Source: Desulfobulbus propionicus (GTDB lineage Bacteria > Desulfobacterota > Desulfobulbia > Desulfobulbales > Desulfobulbaceae). Taken from it: a stretch of DNA of 64,000 nt. The notes under the pieces were generated by a model. It had not been told where the DNA came from. It saw nothing but the letters and a program-made list of their open reading frames with translations, and did no database searches. The stretch spans positions 1 through 64,000 of the forward strand of contig PDTE01000025.1 in assembly GCA_002747135.1 (NCBI GenBank). Direction: 5' to 3'. Below, in pieces: positions 54,182 through 61,931 of the stretch (within the stretch, counting starts at the first letter, position 1; each line of letters starts with the position of its first letter). A program made the translations under genes and the position numbers.

Positions 54182-54534
54182 TGGAATTTAAAGTGATCAT
54201 TGCCTCGGTTAAACAGGAGTACACGGATCAGGTTGTCGATGCCGCCAAAAACGCAGGAGCAACCGGAGCGACCATCATCCATGCCAGGGGAACCGGCATA
54301 AGAGAGGCAAAAACGTTTTTTGGCCTTTCCCTGGAAGCCCAGACTGACATCATCCTGTTCTTAACTGAGAGGCACTGCGTTGCCCCCATTCTTGAAGCGA
54401 TCAACACGGCTGGAGAATTCCACAAACCCGGCACCGGCATAGCCTTTGTTCTGCCGGTAGAGCAGGTGATCGGGCTGGAAACCCAGCTGAAAAAGTTACA
54501 GGAAAGTATTGATCAGGGTGAACAACAAGGGTAG
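54178..54534 (+). CDS. PII-like (GlnB-related) regulatory protein of the DUF1538 antiporter
   Basis: 118 residues with the PII ferredoxin-like fold: KVIIASVKQEYTDQVVDAAKNAGATGATIIHARG, the T-loop region (about 37-55, GIREAKTFFGLSL), then ILFLTERHCVAPILEAI and GTGIAFVLPVEQVIGL. The GATGATIIHARG stretch matches the PII-NG/PII-like group that is linked to transporters. No conserved T-loop Tyr is seen. Such proteins bind nucleotides and gate transporters. It is the last gene of the coupled set, which makes it a likely regulator of the antiporter pair. Confidence 0.85.
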   Translation: MMEFKVIIASVKQEYTDQVVDAAKNAGATGATIIHARGTGIREAKTFFGLSLEAQTDIILFLTERHCVAPILEAINTAGEFHKPGTGIAFVLPVEQVIGLETQLKKLQESIDQGEQQG

Positions 54535-54541
54535 TTATCAC

Positions 54542-54727
54542 CTAACTGATCACGGGCACTTCATCCTTGCACGATCACTCTTTCCCGTATACTCCTGGAC
54601 ACAACAGTCTCACTTCGCCTGCTTGCCTGCCCAAAAGAGTGCCTGCCCAATTCTGTCGCACCCGTGACCCCAGTTACACATCAGAACCAGAGAGCAACAC
54701 AGAAGTACAGCCTCTGTGACTGGTTAC
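54542..54727 (+). mobile_element. IS66-type MITE, R3 form, truncating the MscS-type gene
   Basis: CTAACTGATCACGGGCAC to CCTCTGTGACTGGTTAC, with GTTATCAC on both sides (54534-54541 and 54728-54735). It lies in the 3' end of the mechanosensitive-channel gene and just after the PII-like stop codon. Confidence 0.92.
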
Positions 54728-57037
54728 GTTATCACGATTCCTGACAGTCACCTCCCGCTGGGGAAAGGGGATATCAACAGCATGCTCGCGAAACAGCCGC
54801 TCAATCTCAAAATTGATCTCACTGCGTGCGCTTGTACTGCTGTTTATGTCCCTTAAATAACAGTAGAGCGAAAAATTCAATGAACTGTCGCCAAACTCAA
54901 GAAAGAAGACCCGGGGCCGAAACCGCGACGAATTATTGATCACACGAGGGTTGGCACGAGCGATCTCCAGCAGCAGCTTTTCTACCAGCCGGGGATCGGT
55001 ACCATAGGCAACGCCAATGGGAATCTTCAACCGACCCAGGGTATTGTCACGAGTGATATTGGTTACCTTAGCAGATATAAGCTCGGAGTTGGGCACAATC
55101 ACATCCTCCTTGTCAAAGGTCTGAATCACCGTGGAACGAATACTTATCTGTTTGACATACCCCTGCTCATCGCCTACCCTCACCCAGTCTCCCAGACGAA
55201 CAGGCTGCTCAAACATCAAGATCAGGCCGGAGATAAAATTATTAACCACATTCTGCAAACCAAAACCTATACCCACAGAAAACGCGCCCAGAACAATGCT
55301 CAAACCGGTTAATTTCAACCCGGCAACACTCAGGGCGACAAGGATCAAGAGGGCATAGCCAAGATAACTGGCAAGGGTCAGTACCGTCTCCCTTGAATTA
55401 CGGGAAATCTCGGAATCATGCAGCCAAAACTGCTGAGCGAGCCGCCGCAGATAGCTCATTATGGCAAAACCTGCCAGCAGCAAGACCACAGCCATAATCA
55501 ACCGGGCAGGATAAAAAGAAAAACCGCCAAGCTGAGTACCCCGGGTAAAGACCTGAAAGAAAATGCCTGGCTGCGTCACTGCTCCCCACACCGCAATCAG
55601 CAGGCAGAAAAACACAAAATAAAGCAGTAATTTCAGGGTAAAGTTTAAGAGACGGAGAGCCTTGTCCGGCGGTGCAGCTGCCTCCTCATCTTCCTCTCGG
55701 GCAAGACGACCAAAGACAGCACCGCTCACTTTCGCCACGACACACATAACCAGATCAATCAGATCACTGAAAAAAAGAAGCAGTGCCAAGACAATCACCG
55801 TCTTACTTATCCCTGTCAGGAGATACTCCGTCAGATTATGGTAACCCGCCGCCTCAACAACAAAAAGGACAAGAGAGACAAGCAACACGGCACGTACAAG
55901 CAGACTGCCGACAGGAGAGGTCAAATATTCCCGCCGCAGAACATACGTCACTCGCCATACAGCAAAAAGGGTAAAGGCCAAAAAGAGCAGGCGAGAAAGA
56001 TAAAAAATATCCTGCTGTAAAAAACAAAAGAGCAGTTTATCGAAATGGAGCAGGAGCATGGCGCAGAGCAGATAGAAAAGGGCGCGAAAAAAACGTGCCT
56101 TGTTCTTTTCGTCAATCCTGTCAACGGAAATTTTCGAATAAGCCAGACGATAATAAACCGCCTGGAAGGCAAAGGGTGCCGCCAGCAAATAAAAAAGAGA
56201 AAACGCTCCCCAGCATAACAGCAGAGAGACAAGATCGTTTTGTAAATACAACCAGCTTCCCACAGCAAAAGAAGCGGCAAGAGCAAGTAAAAAATTTGGC
56301 CCAATACCCCGCCCCAGCAAAAAAAGATCAAAATAACAGAGCAGATTCCCCTTTTCTCCATAGCGTTCGACAAGACGGCAGACCACCTTGCGAAATACCA
56401 CGAGAAACAGCATAAACATTGCTGGCAGCAGCAGAAAATAGTCTGGTGCGACCTTGGCAAAATCATCTTTTTTCAGCCCGTCTTTCCACTGCTCTTGCAG
56501 AAAAAAACGCCTGCCTTTTTCCACATCCTCGTCCAAAAGGTTTGCCGCCATACGCCGGACAAGGGTTATGCCGTCATCACCACGATAGATCAGTTTATGC
56601 GCCACTCTTCTTTTGCGGGCATTATCAAGCAAGGCCAGTTTCTCCTTGCAGATAAGTGCCAGCAGGGTATAAGCGGCAAGATCAGCCTCCTTTTTCTCCT
56701 TACTACGCTGAATTTCCGGGTTCGATATACTTTGCGCAGAACTGTTCCCGCTCTCCACCTCACTCTGCCGATGGGTGGCAAGATCAAGCCGACTAATCCC
56801 CTCCTCCAGTTCGACAATCCGTTCCCTGACCTCACTGGCAATCCGTTCAACCTCCTGACGCATGGCAGCGAGATCATCCAGGGAGGTGCTGGGAGTTAAA
56901 CGGGAGAGAACAGCTTCTACTTCCGCACTTTTTTTATCAACATCAATAACAGCGATGCTTCCCTTTCCCATCACGGGAAAAGAAAAACACAAGACCATAA
57001 AGAGAGAAAAGCTGAGCAGACGGCAATAATAGTTCAT
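54674..57037 (-). CDS. Large MscS-type mechanosensitive channel (MscK-like), 3' end altered by MITE
   Basis: 787 residues from the ATG at 57037; the frame is open to 57313 but lacks a signal there, whereas this start gives a clean signal peptide (about 1-24). A periplasmic coiled-coil region (30-170) is followed by about ten membrane spans, and the C-terminal MscS domain: GLSIVLGAFSVGIGFGLQNVVNNFISGLILMFEQPVRLGDWV and IVPNSELISAKVTN. It releases solutes on hypo-osmotic shock. The last residues (VTSHRGCTSVLLSGSDV) are read from an R3 element. Before the insertion the protein would have ended with about six other residues, overlapping the PII-like gene's end. Confidence 0.93.
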   Translation of the reverse strand: MNYYCRLLSFSLFMVLCFSFPVMGKGSIAVIDVDKKSAEVEAVLSRLTPSTSLDDLAAMRQEVERIASEVRERIVELEEGISRLDLATHRQSEVESGNSSAQSISNPEIQRSKEKKEADLAAYTLLALICKEKLALLDNARKRRVAHKLIYRGDDGITLVRRMAANLLDEDVEKGRRFFLQEQWKDGLKKDDFAKVAPDYFLLLPAMFMLFLVVFRKVVCRLVERYGEKGNLLCYFDLFLLGRGIGPNFLLALAASFAVGSWLYLQNDLVSLLLCWGAFSLFYLLAAPFAFQAVYYRLAYSKISVDRIDEKNKARFFRALFYLLCAMLLLHFDKLLFCFLQQDIFYLSRLLFLAFTLFAVWRVTYVLRREYLTSPVGSLLVRAVLLVSLVLFVVEAAGYHNLTEYLLTGISKTVIVLALLLFFSDLIDLVMCVVAKVSGAVFGRLAREEDEEAAAPPDKALRLLNFTLKLLLYFVFFCLLIAVWGAVTQPGIFFQVFTRGTQLGGFSFYPARLIMAVVLLLAGFAIMSYLRRLAQQFWLHDSEISRNSRETVLTLASYLGYALLILVALSVAGLKLTGLSIVLGAFSVGIGFGLQNVVNNFISGLILMFEQPVRLGDWVRVGDEQGYVKQISIRSTVIQTFDKEDVIVPNSELISAKVTNITRDNTLGRLKIPIGVAYGTDPRLVEKLLLEIARANPRVINNSSRFRPRVFFLEFGDSSLNFSLYCYLRDINSSTSARSEINFEIERLFREHAVDIPFPQREVTVRNRDNVTSHRGCTSVLLSGSDV

Positions 57038-57247
57038 AGAAAAAAATAATAAACAGGGTAGATGATAGCCTCCCGGCGGAAGTGATACACGTTCCCGGCC
57101 AAGCTGAAGGGCTTTTTCATGGATTGTCGGCAGCTGGCAAACCGTAACTGTCTCCAGGTCACGACTCTTCGGGCAGGCAGAAAACAGGTACAAGCAGAGA
57201 ATCGAATTTTCGAGTATACCACCCGGTACTGTGTCAGCAATATATTT

Positions 57248-57341
57248 GTAACCAGTCACGGAGTATGTGCTGTACGTGTTGCTCCCTGTTTCTGACGTGT
57301 AACGGTGCTTCATCTTTGCCCGAGCACCCGTGACCAGTTAC
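57248..57341 (+). mobile_element. IS66-type MITE, short R3 form, with perfect 8-bp target duplication
   Basis: GTAACCAGTCACGGAGTATG to CACCCGTGACCAGTTAC. ATATATTT stands at 57240-57247 and 57342-57349. With 94 bp it is a short internally deleted version. The rest of the gap 57038-57531 shows no recognisable gene. Confidence 0.9.
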
Positions 57342-57531
57342 ATATATTTCGAGGGTGAAGTCTTTCACCAACCGGGGATATGCCATTGAGTTGAGAGCGG
57401 CTTCTTTGTTTTTCCCCGCAACTATGCTGTTCTTGCCGAGTAATTGTTCCCAGGGTATCTCTCTTCGGGTGCGCTTAAAGCAGGTACCTTGCCGGCAAAA
57501 TGAGGTATTACAGGAATCAGGAGCCCCTGCC

Positions 57532-58141
57532 ATGAAAAAGCTGCCCATCGGCATTCAGACCTTTGGTGAAATCAGAAAAAATAAGTATGTGGGTCAAGGA
57601 AACCTGGAAACATCATCAAAAACAGGTGGTTATTCTCATTGACGAAGATAACAAGCCCATTTCAGACAATATGGATCAGCCCCAGATGGCAAAGGAAGCC
57701 GGCAAAACCCTGAAAGCCTTTTACACTCTCATCAAGGACAACGACGCCCATATACGTGTTGCCTTTCTTGCCGGCGTGACCAAATTCTCCAAGGTATCAG
57801 TTTTCTCAGGCATCAACAATATTGAAGACATCTCCCCTGCCTCCCGAATTTGCCACCATCTGCGGCTATCCCCAGCATGATCTGGAAACAGTGTTTGCAG
57901 AGCACCTGCAAGGCGCGGACATGGCCGAGGTAAGGCGATGGTACAACGGCTATAATGCGGAGATGGACGATTTTATCTATCTGATTGAATTCAAGGTGGA
58001 TATGCCAGGGGAAAAGGCCCTTGCCCAACTCAAAGCCAGGGGCTGTGCAGAATAATACAGGGCCAAGGGCAAAAAGATCATGCTGGCCGGCATTGGCTTT
58101 TCCAGCGCAGAAAACAACGTGACCGAATTTATCTGGGAAGA
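57532..58141 (+). pseudogene. Decayed AAA-ATPase/PD-(D/E)XK nuclease family gene (DUF1703 type)
   Basis: Fragments in different frames match one family in order: MKKLPIGIQTFGEIRKNKYV at the start after AGGAG, VVILIDEDNKPI (Walker B-like), AGKTLKAFYTLIKDNDAHIRVAFLAGVTKFSKVSVFSGINNIEDIS, then ATICGYPQHDLETVF, RRWYNGYN and, at the end, YLIEFKVD with ALAQLKARG and IMLAGIGFSS. At least two frameshifts, a stop and a large internal deletion (the Walker A region is missing) are evident. These genes are often multicopy in anaerobe genomes. A MITE end directly follows it. Confidence 0.85.
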
Positions 58142-58142
58142 G

Positions 58143-58193
58143 GTAACCAATCACAGGGTCTGTACTTCTACGTTATTCTCTGCTTCTGACGCG
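58143..58193 (+). mobile_element. Partial GTAAC-family element, R3 form
   Basis: GTAACCAATCACAGGGTCTG and TTATTCTCTGCTTCTGACG match the left third of R3 elements. It lies right behind the nuclease pseudogene. Confidence 0.65.
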
Positions 58194-58242
58194 CAGCTGG
58201 CCACAGTGAATGTACCCTGCTTATTTGACCCGATTTTTCCTT

Positions 58243-58325
58243 GTAACCGCTTTCAGGTTGCCCAGATCCGGGTAAACGCGATTGGCAGCTACAGCCCCTC
58301 TATGCCGCCAATCGTGCTCGATTAC
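58243..58325 (-). mobile_element. Partial GTAAC-family element, R1 form
   Basis: GTAACCGCTTTCAGGTTGCC, then ATTGGCAGCTACAGCCCC, and an end CGATTAC. One side is shortened. It fills the gap before the HPF-cold-shock gene. Confidence 0.65.
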
Positions 58326-58352
58326 AGTTTCGGAAATAACAATGCCTGATGT

Positions 58353-58898
58353 TTACGTTGCAGCACTCTTCACCCATGCGGCCTGGGGACCTTTTTCGCC
58401 ATTTTCGATCACACAGGTTACGGCGTCTCCCTCATCAAGCTCGGTAATGGAGATATCCCGGAGGACTCCCGCATGAAAAAAAACCTCCTGTTCGTCACCA
58501 GTCAGGATAAAGCCATATGACTCATCAGGAAACAACTTCCTGATCACCCCGGATGCAGGCCCGTCAACAACCGCCCCGTTTGCCTTAACTGCCTTATTTT
58601 TCTGCTTTTTTTTGCGTACAATTTCTTTGAGCTGTTGACCGAGGACATCAAAGGTTTCAACCAGAAGCGGTCGCACCTTCTCGCCCCAGCGCTTGACCAC
58701 AACCGTATCCTGCGGAACTGACGCGATCAGATGGACTTCATACCCTCCTTCCTTATATCCGGGAGTGGCCTCGATCTTCACTCGAAGATGAAGAACAAAA
58801 TTGGCATAATTGCGAACCAGTTTTGCCCGTTCTCCTTCAATTTTATCTTGCCAGCTTTTTCGTATATCAAGGTTTTTGGCTTCGATCTTCAGTTCCAT
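58353..58898 (-). CDS. HPF/RaiA-like ribosome-associated domain fused to a cold-shock domain
   Basis: 181 residues. Residues 1-95 have the ribosome hibernation-factor fold (beta-alpha-beta-beta-beta-alpha): ELKIEAKNLDIRKSWQDKI, FVLHLRVKIEAT, YEVHLIASVP and VVKRWGEKVRPLLVETFDVLGQQL. A basic linker (KKKQKNKAVK) joins it to a C-terminal cold-shock domain (115-180: GVIRKLFPDESYGFILTGDEQEVFFHAGVL), with the RNP-like aromatic residues YGFI and VFFH. It probably binds ribosomes and RNA under stress. GGAGGAG eight bases before the ATG fixes the start. An IS66-type MITE lies 30 bases upstream of the gene. Confidence 0.9.
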   Translation of the reverse strand: MELKIEAKNLDIRKSWQDKIEGERAKLVRNYANFVLHLRVKIEATPGYKEGGYEVHLIASVPQDTVVVKRWGEKVRPLLVETFDVLGQQLKEIVRKKKQKNKAVKANGAVVDGPASGVIRKLFPDESYGFILTGDEQEVFFHAGVLRDISITELDEGDAVTCVIENGEKGPQAAWVKSAAT

Positions 58899-58928
58899 AC
58901 GCTCCTCCGAAGGTTATTAAGTTGACAG

Positions 58929-59037
58929 GTAACTGCTCTCAGGTCACCCATCTTCTGGCGATCGCGACCCGCCGCATAGAGGGGCTATAGCTGCCAATCG
59001 CGCTTGCCCGAATCTGGATAACCTGGTGAGTAGTTAC
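58929..59037 (+). mobile_element. IS66-type MITE, R1 form, with perfect 8-bp target duplication
   Basis: GTAACTGCTCTCAGGTCACC to CTGGTGAGTAGTTAC. GTTGACAG stands at 58921-58928 and 59038-59045. Exact termini and duplication make it probably a recent insertion. Confidence 0.93.
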
Positions 59038-59271
59038 GTTGACAGTGTTATAACTGACGGCCCTTGACCGGACATGATCATGGCATCCGTCCATCAATTT
59101 TTTCACGTATCAGCCCCGTCATCAAATAAAGTACAGCTATGCATAAAAAGTTGTAAGAAAAAAAGAGGAAGGATGGTAAAGAATACAACATGACCATACA
59201 GTAATTATACTCATTTGAACGGGGGTAAATCAAGTATGTCCAGGACAATTTATCTTGGAGAGCCTGGGCTC

Positions 59272-59343
59272 GTAACTGATCACGGGCTCTTCATCTTTGC
59301 AGGATCACACTAACAGGAAAACACAGACCCCGTGACTGGTTAC
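59272..59343 (+). mobile_element. Minimal GTAAC-family element, R3 form
   Basis: GTAACTGATCACGGGCTCTT to GACCCCGTGACTGGTTAC, 72 bp in all, both termini exact. It is the shortest complete copy. No target duplication is visible. Confidence 0.82.
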
Positions 59344-59439
59344 ATGAAAGCCCTTCACTTCGGCAGGGGGGGGTATCACTTCCACTGAAGAGACTTTCGG
59401 ATAAACGTCTTGCTTCGCCTGCTTACCTGCTCAAACCTC

Positions 59440-59601
59440 GTGTCATGTCAACGATGAAATGTCAATATATTGCGCCGGATTTTTCTTGTTCTTATGCAGC
59501 CTTGTCCTGCGCTGCATCGTAGTGCTATGTGACCCAGGGCAAGGCTGCATAAGGGCTGAAAAAGACAAGCAGGATACGACAGAGCAGCGTTGACAGGACA
59601 C
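59440..59601 (+). mobile_element. Hairpin MITE (family A)
   Basis: GTGTCATGTCAACGATG to CAGCGTTGACAGGACAC, 162 bp, two mismatches between the arms. The inside is nearly identical to 44405-44566. The gap 58899-59687 holds this element, two GTAAC elements and an AT-rich stretch (59046-59271) in which no gene is seen. Confidence 0.88.
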
Positions 59602-59687
59602 GAGTGCATCTTGAGCCAGTTACACCTTAGGAGCGGGAAATGAGTAGCGAAAAAAAACGTTACAGGTTACCAAGACAGCATTGACTT

Positions 59688-60662
59688 ATGAAAGATAAAA
59701 ATACTATCGGCGTCATCCTGCTCAACCTGGGAGGCCCGGAACGGCTTGAAGATGTCGAGCCTTTTTTGTTCAATCTTTTTTCCGACAGGGCTCTTATCAG
59801 GCTAGGTCCTGCTTTTCTTCAAAAGCCTCTGGCCAGACTCATTGCCAGAAAAAGAGCCCCTAAAAGCAAAAAAAATTATCAACAGATAGGAGGCGGCTCT
59901 CCCTTGCTCACAATCACCAGCCAGCAGGCACATGAGCTCGAAAGGCTGCTGGCACAGGACGGTTCTTATCTGGTACGCCCCTGCATGCGTTACTGGCACC
60001 CCTTTGCCCATGAAGTATTACCGGAAATACTGCAAAAAAATATACAAAAACTTATCGCCCTCCCCCTCTATCCCCACTACTCCATAGCTACGTCCGGTTC
60101 ATCCTTTGCTGATCTGAAGGCAGCCACCAGCAGACTGGACTCCACCGTGCATATCAAGACAATTCCTTCATGGCCGACGGAGCCTGACTATATAGCAAGC
60201 CTGGTTGAGAAAATTGAGGAAACTGTCAGCCAGTTTGACGGCGAACCAGTACAGATAGTATACAGCGCCCACAGCCTTCCTGTCCGTTTTATTGAGGAGG
60301 GTGACCCTTATGTTAAAGAGCTGCAGCAAACGATTAAGGCACTCGAAAAGAAGACGCACCGGCAGGGTGTACTCTGTTACCAGAGCAGAAGCGGCCCTGT
60401 TAAGTGGCTGGAACCTTCCCTCCAGGAAATGCTGGAAAAATTAGCCAATCAGCGATGCAAAAATCTGGTAGTGGTACCAATTTCCTTTGTTTCCGATCAT
60501 GTGGAAACACTTTATGAACTGGAGATCGAGTACAGAGAAGTCGCCGAACACCTCGGTATGCGCTACAAAGTAACGGGAGGGTTGAATTCATCCCCGAAAT
60601 TTATTGAGGGCCTGCGTAAACTCGTACTCAGAGCGTCTGAAATCGCCGCATACGAATATTGA
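59688..60662 (+). CDS. hemH: Ferrochelatase HemH
   Basis: 324 residues. GVILLNLGGPERLEDVEPFLFNLFSD at the start, YSAHSLPVRFIEEGDPY with the catalytic His, CYQSRSGPVKWLEPS and PISFVSDHVETLYELEIEY with the conserved Glu identify it. It inserts Fe2+ into protoporphyrin IX, or into coproporphyrin in some lineages. Its last 35 bases overlap the 3' end of the convergent rodA gene. No upstream hem genes are in the window. Confidence 0.96.
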   Translation: MKDKNTIGVILLNLGGPERLEDVEPFLFNLFSDRALIRLGPAFLQKPLARLIARKRAPKSKKNYQQIGGGSPLLTITSQQAHELERLLAQDGSYLVRPCMRYWHPFAHEVLPEILQKNIQKLIALPLYPHYSIATSGSSFADLKAATSRLDSTVHIKTIPSWPTEPDYIASLVEKIEETVSQFDGEPVQIVYSAHSLPVRFIEEGDPYVKELQQTIKALEKKTHRQGVLCYQSRSGPVKWLEPSLQEMLEKLANQRCKNLVVVPISFVSDHVETLYELEIEYREVAEHLGMRYKVTGGLNSSPKFIEGLRKLVLRASEIAAYEY

Positions 60663-61734
60663 TCAGGATACCAACGGCTGTCATGGTGGTTATAAGTGAT
60701 GACCCCCCATAGCTGAACAGGGGAAGAGGGATACCCACCACCGGTAAAAATCCCATTATCATAAACAGATTGATCACGGCCTGCCAGAAAATCATCATCA
60801 CCAACCCGTAGGCCAGGAGTACTCCAAATTTGTCCCGGGCACTCAAGGCAATGTTCATTCCCCATATAAGCAGAAAAAAATAACAGCCCAAAAAAAACAG
60901 GCTCCCGGCAAATCCCCACTCCTCTGACCACACGGCAAAGGCAAAGTCAGTATGCCGCTCAGGAAGAAAGTGCAGATGTCCCTGGGTGCCCTCCATAAAT
61001 CCCTTGCCAAAAGTCTGGCCACTGCCAACTGCAATTTTCGACTGCATGATCTGATAGCCGTGATTCATCGGGTCTCCCTCAGGATTGAGAAAGGTTTCAA
61101 TACGCCGGCGCTGGTAGTCCTTTAACAGGTATTTCCAACCAATGAAAACACTGCCAAGAGCTGCCCCCCCCAGGAGGAGTATGGTCTCCCGGCGAAGCTT
61201 GACAAACAGGGTCATGGAAATGAAAAGAATAGCGAGCATAAGGGCAGTACCTAAGTCCGGCTGAATCAGAATAAGTACAAAGGGGATGGCTGTCAGTATT
61301 CCAGGCCGGATAATATCCAGCAAACAACACCCCTTTCTGATTTCCATTTTGCTGTAGCATGAGGCAAGCACCAAGACCAGAACAAGTTTAGCCGGTTCAG
61401 AGGGCTGCAGCCTGAAAAAGCCAAGATCAATCCAGCGCTGAGTACCAGCCACTGTATCGACGAACAGATTTGAATACAAAAGAAGAACAACTATCCCCGC
61501 ATACATGACATAACTGAACCCTGAGAGATTATCGTAATCAAATAATATAAAAAGCAGGGTCAGGGCCATCCCTCCCACAAAGATAATGAGCTGTTTGTAA
61601 AATATTGAGGATGCCCCTGCTGCCGTCCAGGTTGAGCTGTAGAGGTTAGTAAGGGCCATTGCTGAGACCAGCACCAGCATCAGGAGCATCACCCAGTCAA
61701 AATGATGGATTAACCTGCGGTCAAAACGAAGCAT
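60628..61734 (-). CDS. rodA: Peptidoglycan glycosyltransferase RodA (SEDS family)
   Basis: 368 residues with ten membrane spans. SEDS motifs: GTQRWIDLGFFRLQPSEPAKL, LILIQPDLGTALMLAILF, GYQIMQSKIAVGSGQTFGKGF, HLHFLPERHTDFAFAVWSEEWGF and LPLFSYGGSSLITTMTAVGIL. With PBP2 it builds the lateral wall. It is the second gene after mrdA, but an R3 element lies between them and reaches to within five bases of the ATG, so there is no recognisable native ribosome-binding site. Convergent with hemH, with a 35-base overlap. Confidence 0.96.
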   Translation of the reverse strand: MLRFDRRLIHHFDWVMLLMLVLVSAMALTNLYSSTWTAAGASSIFYKQLIIFVGGMALTLLFILFDYDNLSGFSYVMYAGIVVLLLYSNLFVDTVAGTQRWIDLGFFRLQPSEPAKLVLVLVLASCYSKMEIRKGCCLLDIIRPGILTAIPFVLILIQPDLGTALMLAILFISMTLFVKLRRETILLLGGAALGSVFIGWKYLLKDYQRRRIETFLNPEGDPMNHGYQIMQSKIAVGSGQTFGKGFMEGTQGHLHFLPERHTDFAFAVWSEEWGFAGSLFFLGCYFFLLIWGMNIALSARDKFGVLLAYGLVMMIFWQAVINLFMIMGFLPVVGIPLPLFSYGGSSLITTMTAVGILINIRMRRFQTL

Positions 61735-61739
61735 AATAC

Positions 61740-61923
61740 GTAACCAATTTCGGGGTCTGTGTTTCCCCGTTATCCTCTGTTTTCGACGTATAACTGGTCA
61801 CAGGTGCAACAGAACTGGACAGGCACCATTTCCCGCAGGTAAGCAGGCGAAGTGAGGCGTTCGTGAACAAGAGTATGCGGGCCATGGTGATCGTACAAAG
61901 ATGAAATGCCTGTGATCAATTAC
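61740..61923 (-). mobile_element. GTAAC-family element, R3 form, between mrdA and rodA
   Basis: GTAACCAATTTCGGGGTCTG to GCCTGTGATCAATTAC. The inner stem CCATTTCCCGC is like the copy at 45791. No duplication is visible. It separates two genes that are normally overlapping or nearly so in an operon. Confidence 0.82.
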
Positions 61924-61931
61924 ATACTATC

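Noticed and set aside
57234..57554. Minus-strand frame of 106 codons in the gap before the nuclease pseudogene
   Set aside because: Part of it is MITE sequence and the rest shows no family motif or ribosome-binding site; it is not supported as a gene.
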